Assembly (NCBI GenBank): GCA_018056215.1
Contig: JAGPGB010000027.1
Span: forward strand, 1-10,771
DNA from: Bacteroidales bacterium
Lineage (GTDB): Bacteria > Bacteroidota > Bacteroidia > Bacteroidales > DTU049
DNA: 10,771 nucleotides
Direction: 5' to 3'
The notes under the pieces are model-generated. The model made no database searches, had not been told where the DNA came from, and saw nothing but the letters and a program-made list of their open reading frames with translations. Of the stretch, positions 1-6,609 are shown one piece after another (position 1 is the first letter of the stretch; each line of letters starts with the position of its first letter). The position numbers and the translations under genes are program-made.

Positions 1-1
1 A

Positions 2-604
2 CATAGAATATTAGCAGCATTGAGATCTTTTGAAGGAGGTATTAGTTTCTCTGGCATAGTAGAGGCAGATGAGTTGCTAATGCAATATTCAGAAAAAGGA
101 AGGAAATACAAGAGCAGAGAAGAATATCAAAAAGCTAAAAAGAAGCGACATCCAAAAGTGGCAGTATTAGTAGTAACAGACAGAGAGGGAAATTTACTTT
201 TCAAACATGTAGGAGATAAAAAAGTTAAGAATGAGCAATTGAAAAAAGAGCTAAATAAAAGGATAACAGAGAGTAATGTACTATGTGTAAAGCCTAAAAA
301 GGAATTTAAGAAGGCAGTTAAAGACATTAATAGTAAAAAAGTAATAGTAAACAAAAAGCAATTAAAGAGAGGTCTATACAGTGTAGAGATAGTGGAGAGC
401 AAGATAGACAATTTTAAAAAATGGTTGATAAGATTTCATGGAGTAGCTACGAAGTACTTACAGAGCTATTTGATGTGGTTCGTAGTGATGAATAAGTACT
501 TAAAAGATATGATAGACCCTGACATTGGTAGGTTGCTAAACTTGTCATCGCACGATAGATGGGCGTGGGACAAGTATTGGAAATTAATGAAGTTGAAATA
601 TTAA
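2..604 (+). CDS. IS1595-family transposase, 5'-truncated by window edge
   Basis: This is the C-terminal part of a DDE-type transposase, the enzyme that cuts and joins the ends of its insertion sequence. The reading frame is open to the window edge, and the first codons (2-19) read HRILAA, matching HRILTA in the complete copy at 9622. The gene therefore starts upstream of the window, and the TTG at 20 is an internal leucine codon, not a start. Visible are the EADE motif holding the presumed first catalytic aspartate (codon 68-70) and the family signature RFHGVATKYLQSYLMW near the C-terminus. At the position where I expect the second catalytic aspartate the protein reads CVKP, so that residue seems to be lysine. 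This could mean the copy is inactive, but I judge the alignment from memory. The protein is clearly homologous to the 9622 product yet well diverged (roughly half identical by eye). The coding strand is purine-rich. Confidence 0.85.
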   Translation, partial: HRILAALRSFEGGISFSGIVEADELLMQYSEKGRKYKSREEYQKAKKKRHPKVAVLVVTDREGNLLFKHVGDKKVKNEQLKKELNKRITESNVLCVKPKKEFKKAVKDINSKKVIVNKKQLKRGLYSVEIVESKIDNFKKWLIRFHGVATKYLQSYLMWFVVMNKYLKDMIDPDIGRLLNLSSHDRWAWDKYWKLMKLKY

Positions 605-619
605 TAATAGCAATTAAGT

Positions 620-664
620 CTAACAGAATATTATTTTACAAACACCTTCTCTCGTTCCCTCAAA
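620..664 (+). repeat. IS right-end sequence shared with 10621-10664
   Basis: These 45 bases downstream of the transposase stop match the 44 bases at 10621-10664 almost without gaps. Both begin CTAACA, continue through an A/T stretch containing TATTTTA, and finish with a pyrimidine-rich run (CCTTCTCTCGTTCCCTCAAA here) ending in TCAAA. Shared non-coding sequence in the same place after two diverged transposases is what a conserved IS terminus, with the transposase-binding inverted repeat, would look like. A matching left end could not be confirmed for either copy. Confidence 0.5.
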
Positions 665-864
665 CACATGTTTATAAAGGCTAATTAATTATTCGAAAAA
701 GTATTCGTTACAATATATTATTTGTTTAAATTTCTTAATAATACAATTTTTCCAAAATTCTATTGTTTATATAAAACATTATAGAACAAAAATATTGGTT
801 AAAGTAATTTTTAAAACATTATTTTAAAAAATCCACTAATTTGTATTTACAATTTTTTTTAATG

Positions 865-896
865 TTGATATAATTCGAATTTTTTTTATAATTTAG
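865..896 (+). promoter_or_regulatory. Weak Bacteroidota-type promoter for lipoprotein gene
   Basis: TTG at 865-867 and TAATTTAG at 889-896 are separated by 21 bases. This resembles the Bacteroidota pattern TTTG (-33) and TAnnTTTG (-7) with one mismatch in the -7 element. The -7 element lies 23 bases before the ATG at 920. Given the base composition, chance similarity is possible. Confidence 0.35.
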
Positions 897-919
897 CTTA
901 ACCATTAAAACCTAAACAT

Positions 920-1735
920 ATGAAAAAGTTAATTGGAATTTTTACAATAATCATGATTGCCTTATTATTAGTACAATGTAAACCAGATGAAGAAGAACAT
1001 GAACAATTTGATATGAATTTATTCAAAGATGTTGCTATTGCTGAGCAGCAGGCAAATAATCTGTATTCCACTGGTACAAATAATGTGCAAATCGCTGAGG
1101 GACAATGTGTTGGTAAATCTACAACCCTCGAATCATGTGCTACTATTACTATTAATCCATTTGATTATACTACTTTCCCGAAGTCTATTATTGTAGATTA
1201 TGGGACAACAAATTGTCTTTGTGATGATGGTTTCTACAGAAAAGGGAAACTGAACATAACTATTACTGGCTGGTTAAAAGATAGTGGGGCTATATATACA
1301 ACTATACCAGAAAATTATTATGTAAATAATCAACTTGTCCAGGGAGAACATGTAATTACTAATCTAGGTAAAGATACAAATCAACATTGGGTATATAAAG
1401 TGGATGCAGATATTCAAATAACAGTACCCGATGGCATAATTCATCATATAATTCATAGAAATAATACTTGGATAGCAGGTGATTCTACTTTATTGAATAA
1501 ATTTGATGACGAGTGGCTGGTGTCTGGAAATGGGAATGGAACCACTACTAATGGCACTGCTTATACATTTAATATTCTTAATCCTTTACTTATTAAGGGG
1601 AATTGTCAATGGATAGCTGCTGGTATTTTGCAAGTAAATTGCGGCGGTTATACTGTGAATATCGATTATGGCAGTGGAGATTGTGATGGTATTGCAATTT
1701 TATCTTATAACGGACAAAATTATACTATACAATAA
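920..1735 (+). CDS. Probable surface-exposed lipoprotein, function unknown
   Basis: The 271-residue product begins with a lipoprotein signal peptide: two lysines, a hydrophobic stretch (residues 5-18) and the lipobox LLLVQC with Cys20 as the acylated residue. Cys20 is followed by KPDEEE. In Bacteroidota a charged, acidic patch just after the cysteine acts as an export signal to the outer face of the outer membrane, so surface exposure is a reasonable inference. The mature part is rich in Asn, Thr, Gly and Tyr, as in beta-sheet proteins. It contains two similar motifs, VDYGTTNCLCDDG at 92-104 and IDYGSGDCDG at 248-257, suggesting an internal duplication of a Cys-containing beta unit. Other cysteines (63, 73, 229, 241) could form disulfides. 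I recognise no enzyme family. The ATG at 920 fits the signal peptide. The gene stands alone, with its own weak promoter and terminator hairpin. Confidence 0.85.
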   Translation: MKKLIGIFTIIMIALLLVQCKPDEEEHEQFDMNLFKDVAIAEQQANNLYSTGTNNVQIAEGQCVGKSTTLESCATITINPFDYTTFPKSIIVDYGTTNCLCDDGFYRKGKLNITITGWLKDSGAIYTTIPENYYVNNQLVQGEHVITNLGKDTNQHWVYKVDADIQITVPDGIIHHIIHRNNTWIAGDSTLLNKFDDEWLVSGNGNGTTTNGTAYTFNILNPLLIKGNCQWIAAGILQVNCGGYTVNIDYGSGDCDGIAILSYNGQNYTIQ

Positions 1736-1757
1736 GATTTCTATCTTATTGTATAGT
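1724..1757 (+). terminator. Hairpin overlapping the lipoprotein stop codon
   Basis: A perfect 15-bp inverted repeat (ACTATACAATAAGAT at 1724-1738, its complement at 1743-1757) has a four-base loop, TTCT. The TAA stop codon (1733-1735) lies inside the left arm, so the hairpin forms right at the end of translation. Only TTTCC follows, so this is not a textbook intrinsic terminator. It may instead protect the 3' end of the mRNA. Confidence 0.6.
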
Positions 1758-1972
1758 TTCCAAATTATAGATAATTTTTATAAAATCAAATTACACTCTT
1801 AAAAAAGTATTGCTTCTTATTTTATATTTAAATAAGTCATTTATTGATATTACAATTCACTGAATTAAACTGCAGACAAAGATTTTATCTATTCCTTATA
1901 TAAATCATTTCCTATAGTAGGATTTACTTTAAATATGTTTTCAGATAATTAAAAAATATTTATTTTTATTGC

Positions 1973-2012
1973 ATCAATAAATATATTGATTTTAATCAAT
2001 ATATTTATTGAT
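1973..2012. promoter_or_regulatory. 18-bp palindrome with central FNR-like site
   Basis: ATCAATAAATATATTGAT (1973-1990) and its exact reverse complement (1995-2012) flank the bases TTTA. The centre, TTGAT-TTTA-ATCAA at 1986-1999, is a perfect match to the classical TTGATnnnnATCAA site bound by FNR and related Crp/Fnr-family regulators. ATCAAT/ATTGAT units also occur at the two outer ends. The centre lies about 98 bases before the inferred transcription start of the iron-sulfur flavoprotein gene. The alternative is a plain A+T-rich hairpin, for example a backup terminator for the lipoprotein transcript. Confidence 0.5.
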
Positions 2013-2055
2013 AATAATCTACAATATATATTAAATTTTAAATATCAATAGAGTG

Positions 2056-2085
2056 TTGGAGTTTGGATATCATATATTAATTTTG
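2056..2085 (+). promoter_or_regulatory. Bacteroidota-type promoter of the flavoprotein gene
   Basis: TTG at 2056-2058 and TAATTTTG at 2078-2085 are 19 bases apart. The second is an exact match to the TAnnTTTG -7 element. Transcription would start near 2091, leaving a leader of only about 15 bases before the ATG at 2106, with no Shine-Dalgarno sequence. Confidence 0.55.
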
Positions 2086-2105
2086 CTAATTAAATAATAA
2101 ATAAT

Positions 2106-5100
2106 ATGAAAGAAATCGTAAGACATCCTATTCTCGACATTCCAGTAGTAGAAGAAGTAGAATTTAACTATAACGGACAAAAAGTAAAAGGAAGAAAAGG
2201 CTACAGTATAGCTGCAGCACTCCATTTAGCTGGTTTTCCTATTCATAGTCATAGTTTAGATGGCAGACCAAGGAGTTTAGAATGTGGAATAGGTAAATGT
2301 GGAGCTTGTGAAATGCTGGTAGATGGTGTAGTGAGAAGGATCTGTATTACTAAAGTAGATGGTGTAAAAGAAGTATTAGAAATACCTAAAGACTATATAC
2401 CACAAACAAAAAAATTCCCATTAGATCAAGCAAATGACTTGTATCATACAGAAGTAGCAATAATAGGTGCAGGTCCTGCAGGATTAGCTGCCAGAGAAAT
2501 ATTAAATGATTTTGGCGTTCCCAATATTGTAATCGATAGCAATGAAAATATAGGTGGACAATTTCTCATGCAGACACATCAATTTTTCTTTTTCGAAAAA
2601 GACCGTAAATATGGTGGTAAACGAGGTTTCGAGATAGCTACTATGCTAGCGGGGAATGATCATAGTAATATTTTGCTAAATAGTGTAGTGTGGGATATAT
2701 TTGATAATAAAATATTAGGTGTTAAAAATATTAAAACCGAAGAAATATATTATATCAAAGCCGAACATCTCATCGTCGGTACTGGTGCAGTGCCGTTCAT
2801 ACCCGTCTTTGAGAATGATGATTTACCTGGAGTATATACTGCTGCTGTAGTCCAAAAACTTATGAATCTCGAGCATGCTCTACTTGGTAAAAATATTCTC
2901 ACCGTAGGTGCAGGTAATATTGGTTATTTGACTTCTTATCAATTAACTCAAGCTGGTGCTAATGTTGTAGCAATTGTAGAAGCTCAAAAATCAGAAGGTG
3001 GCTTTCCTGTTCAAGCTAATAGAGTTAGACGTTTGGGTATTCCTATTCTTACAGGTTACACTCTCGTGAAAGCTATCCCTAATGATGATTATACAGCTGT
3101 GAAAGGTGCTGTTATTGCTCAAGCAGATAATAAATTTAAACCAATTAGTGGTACTGAAAAATTGATAGAAAATATTGATCTGATAAATATTTGCACTGGA
3201 TTAATACCTGATGATCAATTATTAATTTTAGGAAAAGAAGTTTTCGGAAATAAATGTCATGGCGTAGGTGATGCTATTAGAATAGGAGAGGGGACTAGTG
3301 CTGTTCTCAGAGGTAAACAAGCTGCCTTTGAAGTGTTAGCTGATCTTGATATTCGATATAATTATGATGATTATTTAGCTATTTCTAAAGAATATATTGA
3401 TAGTCAGCAGCATCCTATACGTGTTTTAGATAATCCAGCTAAACCAACTGAAGCAAGGAAAAATAAACCTTTTGTAATTATAGATTGTTTATATGGTTTT
3501 GCCTGCAATCCTTGTGTGTTTGCTTGTCCACAAAATGCTATTAGCAAGTATAGTACTTCTACAGTCCCTATTATTGATTATGATAAATGTACTGGTTGTC
3601 TAGATTGTGTATATCAATGTCCTGGTTTAGCTATCGTTGGTTTTAATATTAATAAAAATAAAATTTTCATTCCTACAGAACATTTCTTGGAAGAGAATTC
3701 ACAAGTGTATTTGGTAGATAATTATGCAAATAAAATTGCTGAGGGTGAAATAGAAAAAATATTGATGAAACCAAATAAAACAAATGTTGCTCGTGTGCGA
3801 TTAGATAATGTTTTTAACAATGAAGATATTACAAATATTAGAGGGTTGATTCCTAAAAATCAATATCCTGAAAAATTAATTTTAAAACAATATGAAGAAG
3901 TAGTAGAAATCGAGGATCCTTATGTTTGCCATTGTGAAGATATTACTTATAATGAAATTTTAGATTTCGTAGGAGATAGAAAATTTGTTTCTGTAATGGA
4001 TGTTAAACACAATACTAGACTTGGTATGGGGCCATGTAGAGGTAAACGTTGCATTCGTAGATTGAGGTTAAAATTAGCTAGTGATGGCATTACACTTGTA
4101 GGAGATGCTACTCCTCGTGGTCCTTTATCAAATCAAATTTTACTAGGTGAATTGTATCCTCGTAACATAAAAGAAAATATTATCCCTGTTGGCACAAAAA
4201 AAGATATAGAACGTAGACAAGTAAATGTTTTGATAGCTGGTGGAGGTATGGCAGGTAGCTCTTTATTTAGATATTTTGCAGAGGCTGGTATGGAACCAGT
4301 ATTGGTTAATTATGAGAAAGGATCTTCTTGGCGAAACATAGCAGGAGGACGACCTGCATTTTCTATTCCAGAACTATCAGATATAGCTAGACACAATCTT
4401 GAAATCTTTGAAGAATTAAATAAATATAAAAATATTAATTTCAAACCTACTGTTTATGTAAATTTTGCTCATGATGAGCTAACATATAAATCTCTGGAAG
4501 CTTCTAAAGGATGGTCTGATGTTTATGAAGTTTCACCAAAGGAATTTTCTAAAGAGATAAGCCCATATTTCAATCCTTCATTAGATACTTATCTAGCAGC
4601 ATTCATTACTAGAGAGTGCTGGCAAGCTAATCCTGGTAAAACTGTAGACCTTATTCGTAGAATTGGATTAGAAAATGGTGGTACTATTTATGAAGACGCT
4701 ACTTTAATTTCTGTAGAAAAGAAAAATAATAAATATACAGCTATTGTTAAGATGAGTGACGGCTCTTATATAGAATTCGAAGCTAATAATTTCGTAAATG
4801 CTCTAGGTGGTGAAGCTGAAAAATTTGCTAATATGCTAAACATGTTTCCTGGACTATATGCTGTGAGACATCAAGCCTTCATCACTCGTCGATTACCATA
4901 TCTTGGCAAAAATGGTGATAGTCTAGATATGCTGATAGATAGGAGGAAGATAAAAGGATTTAGTGCAGTGTATGGACAACAATTGTATGAAACTGGCCAA
5001 ATCATTGGATGCGCTTCTCCTGCTATAGATGCTGCTGATTCTTATAAAGATATTAAATTAAATACGAAGGAATTTTTAAATATTATTTCAGAAGTTTTTT

Positions 5101-5345
5101 GTGACTGGATACCTATGCTGAGTTCAGTGCAATTCCAAAGCGTTTGGAGTGGTTATTATACAGAGCCTAGAATGATTATTGATCCAGAAAATGGACTTTT
5201 CGTAGGTATGCGTGGACAAGGCTTTATGCTTAGCCAATATCTTGCTAAATTGTATGTAGATAAATTAACTGGAAAAGAAGTTCCTTATTATTTTGATGAG
5301 CTAAAGCTCACTGGTAAAGGACTTAGTGAAACTGCTTTTAAATAG
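2106..5345 (+). CDS. Single-chain multidomain Fe-S/FAD amine or amino-acid dehydrogenase-like protein
   Basis: A 1079-residue cytoplasmic redox protein with no signal peptide. In order it has: a plant-type [2Fe-2S] domain (Cys60, 65, 68, 80), as in HcnA and sarcosine oxidase alpha; a two-dinucleotide FAD/NAD(P) oxidoreductase domain (GAGPAG from 121, GAGNIG from 268), as in HcnB; a dicluster ferredoxin-like domain (Cys461, 467, 470, 474 and Cys495, 498, 501, 505); a short linker domain; a BFD-like [2Fe-2S] site (Cys608, 610, 644, 649); and a second FAD domain of the DAO/sarcosine oxidase beta type (GGGMAG from 712), as in HcnC. In relatives these are separate subunits that oxidise an amino acid or secondary amine at the DAO flavin and pass electrons through Fe-S centres. 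By analogy that is inferred here. The substrate (proline, hydroxyproline, sarcosine, glycine or an opine) cannot be read from sequence. There is no folate-binding GCV_T domain. The gene is monocistronic-looking. Confidence 0.85.
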   Translation: MKEIVRHPILDIPVVEEVEFNYNGQKVKGRKGYSIAAALHLAGFPIHSHSLDGRPRSLECGIGKCGACEMLVDGVVRRICITKVDGVKEVLEIPKDYIPQTKKFPLDQANDLYHTEVAIIGAGPAGLAAREILNDFGVPNIVIDSNENIGGQFLMQTHQFFFFEKDRKYGGKRGFEIATMLAGNDHSNILLNSVVWDIFDNKILGVKNIKTEEIYYIKAEHLIVGTGAVPFIPVFENDDLPGVYTAAVVQKLMNLEHALLGKNILTVGAGNIGYLTSYQLTQAGANVVAIVEAQKSEGGFPVQANRVRRLGIPILTGYTLVKAIPNDDYTAVKGAVIAQADNKFKPISGTEKLIENIDLINICTGLIPDDQLLILGKEVFGNKCHGVGDAIRIGEGTSAVLRGKQAAFEVLADLDIRYNYDDYLAISKEYIDSQQHPIRVLDNPAKPTEARKNKPFVIIDCLYGFACNPCVFACPQNAISKYSTSTVPIIDYDKCTGCLDCVYQCPGLAIVGFNINKNKIFIPTEHFLEENSQVYLVDNYANKIAEGEIEKILMKPNKTNVARVRLDNVFNNEDITNIRGLIPKNQYPEKLILKQYEEVVEIEDPYVCHCEDITYNEILDFVGDRKFVSVMDVKHNTRLGMGPCRGKRCIRRLRLKLASDGITLVGDATPRGPLSNQILLGELYPRNIKENIIPVGTKKDIERRQVNVLIAGGGMAGSSLFRYFAEAGMEPVLVNYEKGSSWRNIAGGRPAFSIPELSDIARHNLEIFEELNKYKNINFKPTVYVNFAHDELTYKSLEASKGWSDVYEVSPKEFSKEISPYFNPSLDTYLAAFITRECWQANPGKTVDLIRRIGLENGGTIYEDATLISVEKKNNKYTAIVKMSDGSYIEFEANNFVNALGGEAEKFANMLNMFPGLYAVRHQAFITRRLPYLGKNGDSLDMLIDRRKIKGFSAVYGQQLYETGQIIGCASPAIDAADSYKDIKLNTKEFLNIISEVFCDWIPMLSSVQFQSVWSGYYTEPRMIIDPENGLFVGMRGQGFMLSQYLAKLYVDKLTGKEVPYYFDELKLTGKGLSETAFK

Positions 5346-5360
5346 ATTCTACTATTTTTT
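5340..5360 (+). terminator. Possible weak intrinsic terminator after flavoprotein gene
   Basis: AAATAG (5340-5345) and CTATTT (5352-5357) can pair around a six-base loop, and the 3' arm runs into a T tract. The stem is short and A+T-rich, so this is a weak call. It includes the stop codon TAG. Confidence 0.3.
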
Positions 5361-5363
5361 TAT

Positions 5364-5371
5364 TATTTTTG
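5364..5371 (+). promoter_or_regulatory. Candidate -7 element upstream of holB
   Basis: TATTTTTG fits TAnnTTTG and lies 38 bases before the holB ATG, but no TTTG or TTG is found at the expected -33 distance. In such T-rich sequence the match may be chance. Transcription could equally read through from the flavoprotein gene. Confidence 0.25.
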
Positions 5372-5409
5372 TTCTTTATTTTTTTTAATTTTTAACTGAT
5401 TAAAAACTT

Positions 5410-6567
5410 ATGTCTCAGAAATTATTAAGTTGGCATAAAAAGATATTTGATAATATTAGCAAGCAATATGCTGATAATAAACTACCTCATGCGATTTTAC
5501 TTTCTCAAAAGATGAATGAATGTGCTTTTGTATTGGCTAAATCTATTGCTCAATTGCTTGAATGCTCTAATCCCAAAATAAATAGTGAAAATACATTAGA
5601 AGCTTGTGATGAATGCTCTAGTTGTAAAAAAGTTAAAGAATATACCCATTTAGATGTACATTATTATTTCCCTATAATAAAAAGAAAAAATAAAAATTGC
5701 TCTGATGATTATTTCCAAGAATGGACAGATTTTTTGAAACTTAATAAAGAAATTATAGAAATAAATAGCTGGATCAGATTCATTGATGCAGCTAATAGTC
5801 AAGCAATTATCTCTGCTGAAGATTGCGACAGGATTGTAAATATCGCTCAAGAGAGTAGCTACGAAGGGAAATACAAAATTTTTATCATTTGGGAAATGGA
5901 AAAACTTTTTCACGCCGCAGCTCCTAAATTATTAAAAATTATTGAAGAACCTCCCGCAAATACTCTTTTTATTGGCATAACAGATAATTTAGATTTAGTA
6001 TTGGATACTATAAAATCTAGAATGCAAGTCATTCATTTGCCTGCACCATCTCCAGAGGAATCTGTAACTACACTTACAGAACTATTTAATATTGATAATG
6101 CTGATGCTCAAAAATTGGTTTTTAATTATGGGAATAATTTACCTCGTATAGTGGATAATATCCACAAAGACAATATGCCGATTTTAATAAATGAATTTTT
6201 TATAAAATGGATGAGATTAGCATTCCAAATGAAAGCTTATGATTTGCTAGATTTAGCTACTGAATTTAATTCTTTTGGTAGAGATATTCAAAAAATGATA
6301 CTCATACAATGTTCTCAATATATAGATGCCATCTGGCTTGTCAATCATAATATACCAACTTCATTGATACTTAATGAGCTAGATGAAAAATTTGTACAAG
6401 ATTTTAAAAAATTTATAGACGATGACACAATTCCCGAAATATCTGTAATAATTGATGAAGCTATTAAAAACATTGAACGTAATGGTGATAGCAAATTAAT
6501 TTTCTTTGATATTAGTCTAAAAATTGGCCAAATTTTTAAGAAAAAATATTTTTTAATAAGAGCTTGA
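5410..6567 (+). CDS. holB: DNA polymerase III delta' subunit (clamp loader)
   Basis: This is the clamp-loader subunit that helps load the sliding beta clamp onto primed DNA; at 385 residues it has the usual size for Bacteroidota. The N-terminus has the AAA+ layout with LPHAILL at 25-31, where an ATPase would carry a P-loop. Here it reads SQKMNECAF with no GxxGxGK, as expected for delta', which does not hydrolyse ATP. Zinc-module cysteines are Cys52, 66, 69 and 72. The hallmark LLKIIEEPP is at 173-181. The SRC motif appears as SRM (202-204), which keeps the arginine that reaches into the neighbouring subunit's ATP site. The C-terminal third is helical and poorly conserved. The start is supported by the family-typical beginning (W8, F13, then LPHA). 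It lies 64 bases after the flavoprotein stop. Confidence 0.9.
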   Translation: MSQKLLSWHKKIFDNISKQYADNKLPHAILLSQKMNECAFVLAKSIAQLLECSNPKINSENTLEACDECSSCKKVKEYTHLDVHYYFPIIKRKNKNCSDDYFQEWTDFLKLNKEIIEINSWIRFIDAANSQAIISAEDCDRIVNIAQESSYEGKYKIFIIWEMEKLFHAAAPKLLKIIEEPPANTLFIGITDNLDLVLDTIKSRMQVIHLPAPSPEESVTTLTELFNIDNADAQKLVFNYGNNLPRIVDNIHKDNMPILINEFFIKWMRLAFQMKAYDLLDLATEFNSFGRDIQKMILIQCSQYIDAIWLVNHNIPTSLILNELDEKFVQDFKKFIDDDTIPEISVIIDEAIKNIERNGDSKLIFFDISLKIGQIFKKKYFLIRA

Positions 6568-6609
6568 TTTTTTTGGCACAATTTTTTCTCATATTTTTTA
6601 AAAAAAAGT

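Larger units (their letters stand above)
1..664 (+). mobile_element. IS1595-family insertion sequence, partial (right part)
   Basis: The element consists of the truncated transposase gene plus about 60 bases of non-coding right end. The right boundary is placed at about 664 because similarity to the non-coding sequence after the second transposase (10621-10664) stops there. The left end is outside the window. No target-site duplication can be tested with one end missing. The boundary is an inference and could be off by several bases. Confidence 0.6.
605..919. other. Non-coding gap between IS and lipoprotein gene
   Basis: These 315 bases hold no credible gene on either strand. The first 60 bases look like the right end of the upstream insertion sequence. 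The rest is very A+T-rich with long T and A runs (for example around 851-860 and 881-887) and ends with a weak promoter-like stretch before the lipoprotein gene at 920. I saw no strong hairpin after the transposase stop codon. Confidence 0.6.
1736..2105. other. Regulatory gap upstream of the large flavoprotein gene
   Basis: These 370 bases have no credible gene on either strand. They hold the distal arm of the lipoprotein hairpin, an 18-bp palindrome with an embedded FNR-like site (1973-2012), and a promoter (2056-2085). The stretch 1760-1970 is featureless A+T-rich sequence, apart from a lone TTGAT half site at 1844-1848. Confidence 0.65.

Noticed and set aside
127..411. 94-codon open frame on the minus strand inside the first transposase
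   Set aside because: It arises from the purine-rich coding strand of the transposase and has no recognisable motif or start context.
605..919. CRISPR array or tandem repeats in the long A+T-rich gaps
   Set aside because: No regularly spaced direct repeats are present in this or the other intergenic regions.
5410..6567. HolB inactivated by loss of its P-loop
   Set aside because: Delta' subunits commonly lack a working ATP site; the zinc cysteines, LLKIIEEPP and the conserved arginine are present.
6541..6606. Self-complementary A/T runs (AAAAAATATTTTTT and TTTTTTAAAAAA) around the end of holB as a terminator
   Set aside because: The first is coding sequence for lysine/tyrosine/phenylalanine residues and both have no loop. 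Homopolymer palindromes of this kind are expected in such A+T-rich DNA.
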